Assembly (NCBI RefSeq): GCF_026210795.1
Contig: NC_089430.1
Coordinates: 3,410,001-3,474,000 of the forward strand
DNA length: 64,000 bases
Direction: 5' to 3'
Source: Rhizophagus irregularis
Taxonomy: Eukaryota; Glomeromycota; Glomeromycetes; Glomerales; Glomeraceae
The notes under the pieces were generated by a model. That model was given only the letters and a program-made list of their open reading frames with translations. It was not told the DNA's origin and did no database searches. A program made the translations under genes and the position numbers. Shown piece by piece: positions 59,006 to 64,000 of the stretch (within the stretch, counting starts at the first letter, position 1; each line of letters opens with the position of its first letter).

Positions 59006-60274
59006 ATGTCTTCTGAAACCAGTACACCTTATACTCCAGCTTCCACCTCTACTACTGTTGCTGGAAATGAGACTGTCTCGTTGGCGGACGAAATTAAAAA
59101 ATATGATACGGCCAAGCTTATAGATTTCTTGCGTGGGGAAAAGGACTTACTTCTTAACGATGCTCATTTCGAAATTTTGCGCAAACGAGAAATAGTCGGT
59201 CGAGCTTTCCTCAACATGGACAAACAAGATTTCAGAGATAGTGGGTTTGAAATAGGAACAGCCATAGTACTTGCGGACTTCGCTAAGGAGTGTAAGGAGA
59301 AAAAGAAGCGTGCGTTTTCCTCATACCGCAGTTTGGAGGAAGTGTTAGAAAAATACGGCATTAAGAGTAGTAGTATAACGAGCATCCCCCAGTTCACACC
59401 AGGTAAGTTATGCACATGCCAACCTTTTTCGTTACGAATAGCAACTCACGTATTCTGAATTTATAGTCCCCCACACAATCGATGAAAAATCTCCAGAGTT
59501 TAAGCTCTGCATTGATGACATTCTTCGTAGGATAAAAAACATGGGGCCAGTCGTAGATAGTAATGAGGCTATGCGTTGTGAATACATTTCTACAATCCTT
59601 CATACTGCTGTCAGCATCCTCGGAGGATTGGTAATCTTACCTCAGATGAATGTATCTGGTGAAGAAAGTTCCGGCCGTGTAGATTATGCGATCAAGAAAA
59701 TACTGGATGATTTGCTCGAAGAAATAATATGCATAACCGAAGGAAAGCAAAACCAGCCAGGGAAAGGAGTGGCTCAGAACCTTATGCAATGTCGAAGTTC
59801 GTGCGAAGTAAGTAATACCTTTTTTATGTCTAGCCTCCATTCGATTATCCTTCTATCAGAAAATACTAACAAATCCTCATCTGTAAACATAGATGAACTT
59901 AGATACGCTCAAGAAAAAGCGTACGGCTGATGAAGCATTCGAGGAGTATGAATATGTCTATGGTATCGTCACAACAGGTGAGAAAATGACTCTAGTGAAG
60001 GTTTCTGTTTCGCTTTTGCATCACTAACTCTCACAATTTCTTAGCCACGGACTGGTATTTCATTCTACATAGCACCGAGGCTATCTATTGTACGAGCAAG
60101 ACTGAGTATCGCATCTCTCTGACTGAAGACGCACTCAAGGACTCAACCGACTTGCGCAAGAATGTGAAGAGGATTTTAGGGGTTATAGTGGGCTTGTTAA
60201 GAGATAGGGTATCAGCTAGTGAGGAACCCGCAAATAAGAAGCGCCGTGTAGAAGAAATAATCAAGAAAAAATAA
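59006..60274 (+). CDS. SAM-domain protein, four exons
   Basis: Exons 59006-59402, 59467-59807, 59893-59977 and 60045-60274 join in frame to 350 residues; all introns are GT-AG and 64-85 bp. A Ser/Thr-rich head is followed by a SAM-like domain at about residues 26-100 (KLIDFLRGEKDLLLNDAH, REIVGRAFLNMDKQDF). Then comes RAFSSYRSLEEVLEKYGI and a longer C-terminal region ending in a Lys-rich tail (KKRRVEEIIKKK), a possible nuclear signal. SAM domains mediate protein oligomerisation. I recall this architecture as a large Rhizophagus family whose C-terminal part is uncharacterised. A TATAAAAACGTAAC stretch just upstream is TATA-like. The gene is intact. Confidence 0.8.
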
Positions 60275-60304
60275 TCATGTATATTAGATAGACATCATGT
60301 ATCA

Positions 60305-60318
60305 CGGGCTACGTCCCG
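60305..60318 (+). terminator. stem-loop after the SAM-domain gene
   Basis: CGGG-CTACGT-CCCG forms a 4-bp GC stem 30 bp after the stop, in an otherwise AT-rich 3' region. Confidence 0.35.
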
Positions 60319-60456
60319 AACATTTGTATTTATTTTTCGCATGTATTAATAAAAAAAAATTTGAATTTTGCAGATAAATATGATAAGCGAAAAAATATAT
60401 AGTCATGGAACTGCCATTCCAGGGCTATAAACAATTATTTATATCGTAATCACGCC

Positions 60457-61008
60457 TTAGCAAAATGCTCGCGCTAGAGCCAATATATGTTCTGGCCCTA
60501 AAACACTAGTCTTGGTAAATGCATCATATAATGCACCCGGTCTATGCTTCGAAGGAATTAAATTTGAATGATGGAGGAATTTCATAAGCACGTCGTTCCT
60601 CCAAGTTTTCATCTCTTCTTGCTCCCAAGTTATTCCTATTAACGTAGTCAAGTTATCAATGGAATAGTTCATTTGGATTAGATTCTGGAGCGAAGATCGT
60701 TTATTTTTTTCTAGAGTAAATAGACTCATTCCTCCCATAACAGCAGACTCCACACTAATAATAAATTTTTCACGAATATCTGCTCTAATTGCTAAGACAG
60801 ATAGAGGCGGAATTAGAGCTGGGTGGTAGAAGTCGGCTAAGGGATCCAGCTCAAATTCACCTACATATATGATTCCAATGTCTTCTAAATAATCTGAGAG
60901 TCTATCAACATATTTATAGCCTTCCCGAATCAACTTCTGGAATAGCTTTCTGTTTGGATCGATCCATCGGCCGGTTAGAATGTTGAGTACTGTTTTTTCC
61001 GCGTTCAT
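60457..61008 (-). CDS. 183-residue protein of unknown function
   Basis: The minus-strand ORF starts at 61008 with MNAEKTVLNILTGRWIDP. It is mostly helical with no Cys clusters, signal peptide or membrane segment. The C-terminal half has ITWEQEEMKTWRNDVLMKFL. No family is recognised. It is divergent from the small zinc protein at 61136, with 127 bp between the start codons, so the two may share a promoter region. Confidence 0.55.
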   Translation of the reverse strand: MNAEKTVLNILTGRWIDPNRKLFQKLIREGYKYVDRLSDYLEDIGIIYVGEFELDPLADFYHPALIPPLSVLAIRADIREKFIISVESAVMGGMSLFTLEKNKRSSLQNLIQMNYSIDNLTTLIGITWEQEEMKTWRNDVLMKFLHHSNLIPSKHRPGALYDAFTKTSVLGPEHILALARAFC

Positions 61009-61135
61009 AGATGATGATTTATGCTGTGGTATATGATTAATCGTTTACGATATACTTTTTCCACCACAGTTCAATTAGGATTTTCTCATTTTGAAATTCG
61101 AATTCTATAATGTGAAAGGTGCAAGAATATAATAA

Positions 61136-61393
61136 ATGGAACGTCTTACCTGTCCCCACATTAAAAAAGATGGAAGTGTTTGTGGCCGTGTTTGCACTCG
61201 CTTGGTGGGATGCTCGCTCCACTGGAAATCAGGTGCAAATAATATGCTAAAATCTCCATGTAGAATATGCGATAAACCTACATTATCTTATACGGGCTAT
61301 TGCTCCAAGCATGCCAAAAAAATTTATCGTCGCCTCGAAAGAGAGAGGGAGAGGCAACGAGATGTCTTATCGCATATTACTCATTCACTTTAG
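61136..61393 (+). CDS. small Cys/His zinc-binding protein, paralogue 2
   Basis: The 85-residue protein has CPHIKKDGSVCGR, GCSLHW, CRICDKPTLSYTGYCSKH, the same order and spacing as the 55072-55308 product, then a strongly basic Arg/Glu tail (RRLERERERQR). Two zinc-binding units are likely. The pair shows a duplication inside the cluster. Function unknown. Confidence 0.68.
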   Translation: MERLTCPHIKKDGSVCGRVCTRLVGCSLHWKSGANNMLKSPCRICDKPTLSYTGYCSKHAKKIYRRLERERERQRDVLSHITHSL

Positions 61394-61448
61394 TGAACAA
61401 ACATTAGTCCCGGACTTTAATAAAAAATTTTCTTGGCAAAAGTGATCT

Positions 61449-61476
61449 GTGTGTCAAATTGTCACGCGACCATGAT
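61449..61476. promoter_or_regulatory. GTCAAATTGTCACGCGACCATG element
   Basis: GTGTCAAATTGTCACGCG lies 70-100 bp upstream of the 61547 start. A near-identical copy, GCGTGACAAATCGTCACGCG, occurs inside the same gene at 62811-62830, where GCGTGAC and GTCACGC form a 7-bp inverted repeat. It could be a binding site; this is inference. Confidence 0.35.
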
Positions 61477-61546
61477 TTTTTTATCTATTACTATACTAAC
61501 TCGAACTTTTGAACTATCCCATCTCATATAAAAAGTATTATCAAAC

Positions 61547-63139
61547 ATGCAATCTGAGATTGATTCATTGAAAGAAATAAATTCGAAACTCTTGGCCGAG
61601 ATTAGTGAACTTAGAAAGGAGAATGCCGAAGTCAAGGCTGAGAATATCGAAGTTAAGGTTGAGAATGCGAAGTTAAAGCATGCTTTGGAAGAACATGAAG
61701 CCAGATTCACGAACCTAGAACAGAGAGATAAAGAAAAGACCAACCTTATTGCTAAATTAGATGATGATATCAGGGAAATCAAACAGGAACAAAATGTTAA
61801 TATTTTGGCACAAAGCAATACATTCATACCAAAGTCTCCAATTCATTCAATAAGTTCACAATCATCTATTTCGCCAAATATTGAGGGGATTTCAAAGCAA
61901 TCGGATTGCTCTGATCATTCTATTGAAAAGAATAATGCTGACCCTATATCTCAGGATTTCGATTCAATACCTTTAGATCAAACTAATATATCTTCCGTTG
62001 TAGACCAGTATGATACTACCGAATCTAAATCATTGGAGGATGATAGAGAGACGGATTCTTTCTTAGATGAGGTGCATAGGAAGAAGGTTAGTAATGAGAT
62101 AAGGGAGAGAAAGCGGAAAATAAAACTTCAGCATGAATTAACTACCCAAGACTCATCCTCAGTTACTTCTGTCTCATCCTGTCCACCCACTAGTTCGTGT
62201 TCAGGGAAAAATGTTGAGAAACTATGTTTGAAGGAGAGAGACAAACAGAACACTCCGTCACATCAAAAAATCCTCTATAGGGAAAAAGTGGAGCGAGGTT
62301 TAAGGCAGGAACTATCATCTTTTTGCAGTAAGGACAGCGATGGTAGGGTGTTTGACATTCAGATTCCCGAATTCTCCTTAGAAGCGATTCTAACAGGATC
62401 TAGTAAAATTACAGCACAAACCATAGTCGAACTATTTAATGTAGCAATGAAGGTCAGACATAAGGAGATACTATGCTGGTATTGTTACTATAAAGCGTAC
62501 GAGGATCGAATTAGGGATTTTAAATCTACGAATAAGATTGACGACCAATCGGCAAGGACATTGGTATACAGCGAAATCAAATCCCTTCTTCCAGACATTA
62601 CTGACGTGAACTTGCGTAAAATCACTTCTAGAGCTAAAAAGGTTTATGTATTATTCGAGGGGATAGGAATAGATAAAATTCAAGCAGTTACTTATAGCGC
62701 AAGTGCTATTTCAAGTTTGATAGAAATTCAGATCCAAGGCATTATAAGTTGTTTTCCCAAGACTTATAAGTCTTCTACGGATGATACAGATGAATGCCAA
62801 AAAATGATCAGCGTGACAAATCGTCACGCGCACGTGACTGAATCTTCTGAGGTAAGCGCATCAATGATTTCATCAGTCACACCTCAAGCAAGTAGGACTC
62901 ATGACCGCACCTATTTTCGCAACAAGATATTGGATCAATATCCTAATCTATATAGAGAATGTAGTAGTGAAAATTTCGATTATTATGGAATTACTGATGA
63001 GACATCATGCGGAGTCTCGAGAGAGACCATCTGCCCATTATGCAAATTAGGTCATAATGATGAAGAAATAGAAGGTAGGTATAAAGCCGGATCTTACTTT
63101 ATTAAGTGTGAACAGCATGAAATTGAGATAACTGCATAG
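61547..63139 (+). CDS. coiled-coil protein with C-terminal zinc ribbon
   Basis: The 530-residue protein starts with a coiled coil (residues about 1-85, heptads of Leu/Ile, with ENAEVKAENIEVKVENAKLK as an internal repeat). A Ser/Asp-rich linker (about 90-240) follows, then a conserved-looking helical domain (about 250-400, VRHKEILCWYCYYKAYEDR, NLRKITSRAKKVYVLFEGIG). It ends with a zinc-ribbon-like module ICPLCKLGHNDEE...YKAGSYFIKCEQHEIEI. I recall the C-terminal module from many Rhizophagus hypothetical proteins; the function is not known. Intact and the second-largest gene in the cluster; a scaffold or DNA-binding role would be a guess. Confidence 0.7.
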   Translation: MQSEIDSLKEINSKLLAEISELRKENAEVKAENIEVKVENAKLKHALEEHEARFTNLEQRDKEKTNLIAKLDDDIREIKQEQNVNILAQSNTFIPKSPIHSISSQSSISPNIEGISKQSDCSDHSIEKNNADPISQDFDSIPLDQTNISSVVDQYDTTESKSLEDDRETDSFLDEVHRKKVSNEIRERKRKIKLQHELTTQDSSSVTSVSSCPPTSSCSGKNVEKLCLKERDKQNTPSHQKILYREKVERGLRQELSSFCSKDSDGRVFDIQIPEFSLEAILTGSSKITAQTIVELFNVAMKVRHKEILCWYCYYKAYEDRIRDFKSTNKIDDQSARTLVYSEIKSLLPDITDVNLRKITSRAKKVYVLFEGIGIDKIQAVTYSASAISSLIEIQIQGIISCFPKTYKSSTDDTDECQKMISVTNRHAHVTESSEVSASMISSVTPQASRTHDRTYFRNKILDQYPNLYRECSSENFDYYGITDETSCGVSRETICPLCKLGHNDEEIEGRYKAGSYFIKCEQHEIEITA

Positions 63140-63314
63140 TCTTACCCCCTCAATCAAAGATTTCGGGGTGGGAGAAAAGTGATATATTTCTTACTTGCAG
63201 GCTCGCAGGCTCGCAGGCTCCGTATAACAGATAGGTTTTTTTTTCTCACCCTGCAGTTCGAAGAATAAAGGGGCGGGGATTTAAATTGATCTGTGATCAT
63301 AGAAAAAAGGAAAC

Positions 63315-63980
63315 ATGAGCGAATCCAATAAAATATTAACTCCCGAATACCTAGATTGGCATGCCAAATTAAGTGGGCTACCAAGCGTTTTGACAGATAA
63401 AATTCGCTTCAAATTTTACAAAAGATATAAAAAAGAAACTGGATGTGAGCCATGGCAATTATCAGAAGATCGCCTTCTCATAAATTCGAAACCAGAAAAC
63501 AAAGTATCCTATTTAACTTCTCCTGAGCAATGTGAAGAAAAAGGGCCCATCACTTTCGAAGCCAGACCCGATCCAAAATTAATTATTAAGTCCGTCTTAA
63601 AGCACTTCCCATACTTGAAATTCGGAAATAGTTTCAGAGGGATTGATAATTATGATTTTACATCACCTCAGCCGTGGAGCTCACCATGTCCTATTTGCGA
63701 TGGAAAACATGGGAATTATGGATTACATGGCTCATGGTACTGCGAAAATGGGAATCAGTTCCCTTATGATCCTGAATTAGCGAAGTTGTATTTCCAGGAT
63801 AAGTTGGAATATTGTCTTACCTGCAATACTTCAAGCAATAAACTAAAGTTCGCAATTGTACTGTAGCATAGGACAAAAACAGATCATGTGAAATCAATCA
63901 CCCGAAAAAATGTACTCATTGCCATGATAAATGCACTGCTGAAATAATAGGACTGTGCAAATTCCAAGGTAAATGAAATT
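63315..63980 (+). pseudogene. zinc-finger protein of unknown function, frameshifted near its end
   Basis: The ORF 63315-63866 has MSESNKILTPEYLDWHAK, then a CPICDGKHGNYGLHGSWYCENG block similar in spacing to CHC2/primase-type zinc fingers (C-x2-C...H...C), and CLTCNTSSNK. In another frame the sequence continues (after a one-base shift near 63845 and a TAG near 63868) with a Cys-rich tail CTHCHDKCTAEIIGLC to about 63980. A zinc-rich protein linked to DNA replication is possible because of its neighbour context, but the family is not recognised. Confidence 0.5.
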
Positions 63981-64000
63981 TTGGTCATATGAGAATTTTT

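Noticed and set aside
51736-63980. Herpesvirus- or asfarvirus-derived endogenous virus
   Set aside because: The helicase-primase resembles viral proteins, but no capsid, packaging ATPase, polymerase or RNA polymerase gene is visible and genes have fungal-type introns. A virus origin is left open, not asserted.

Overview
The window looks like a repeat-rich, AT-rich nuclear contig of a filamentous fungus, most probably an arbuscular mycorrhizal fungus (Glomeromycotina, Rhizophagus-like). The reasons are short GT-AG introns of about 60-100 bp, very AT-rich intergenic DNA, and several protein families that I recall as heavily expanded in Rhizophagus: MULE transposases with an RTC4-like tail, an unclassified DDE-like repeat family, SAM-domain proteins, Crinkler-like ubiquitin-fold headers and an AEP-primase/origin-binding-helicase fusion. 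The species assignment is inference; no database was searched.

Layout. 1-2384: minus-strand P-element/THAP9-like DDE transposase gene, cut by the window edge. 2668-5935: MULE transposase with FAR1-like, DDE, SWIM and RTC4-like parts, broken by nonsense codons. 5965-7339: pogo-like non-autonomous element with a second pogo-like MITE inside. 7681-8403: transposase fragment. 8703-13011: decayed copy of an abundant DDE-like family, interrupted by two MITEs. 13313-17503: three MITEs. 19031-20626: the only clear host gene, a three-exon bHLH-zipper transcription factor. 23038-23599: another MITE.

24066-44220 is one hAT element whose transposase gene is split by a 17.5-kb pogo-like element. That element in turn holds (i) a tandem array of four ~1-kb tRNA-headed retroposon units, interrupted by a 7.85-kb LINE, and (ii) a second MULE with RTC4-like domain. 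Nearly every junction can be read from target-site duplications (TSDs). 44528-45715 is a near-perfect 1.19-kb palindrome, and 47789-48510 another TA-flanked element.

50.4-64.0 kb is different: higher GC, compact, with short intergenic spacers. It starts with iteron-like repeats (51082-51347), followed by a primase-helicase (51736-55046), a tyrosine-recombinase-like gene (55526-56846), two paralogous small Cys/His proteins, a ubiquitin-fold/Crinkler-like header protein, a spliced SAM-domain gene, and large and small zinc-binding proteins of unknown function. Some genes are followed by small GC-rich stem-loops. The set resembles a self-replicating, integrating replicon (plasmid- or virus-like) resident in the fungal genome. 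It is partly decayed: the primase-helicase, the recombinase and the last gene each carry one frameshift or more. This is the best candidate in the window for an undescribed system.
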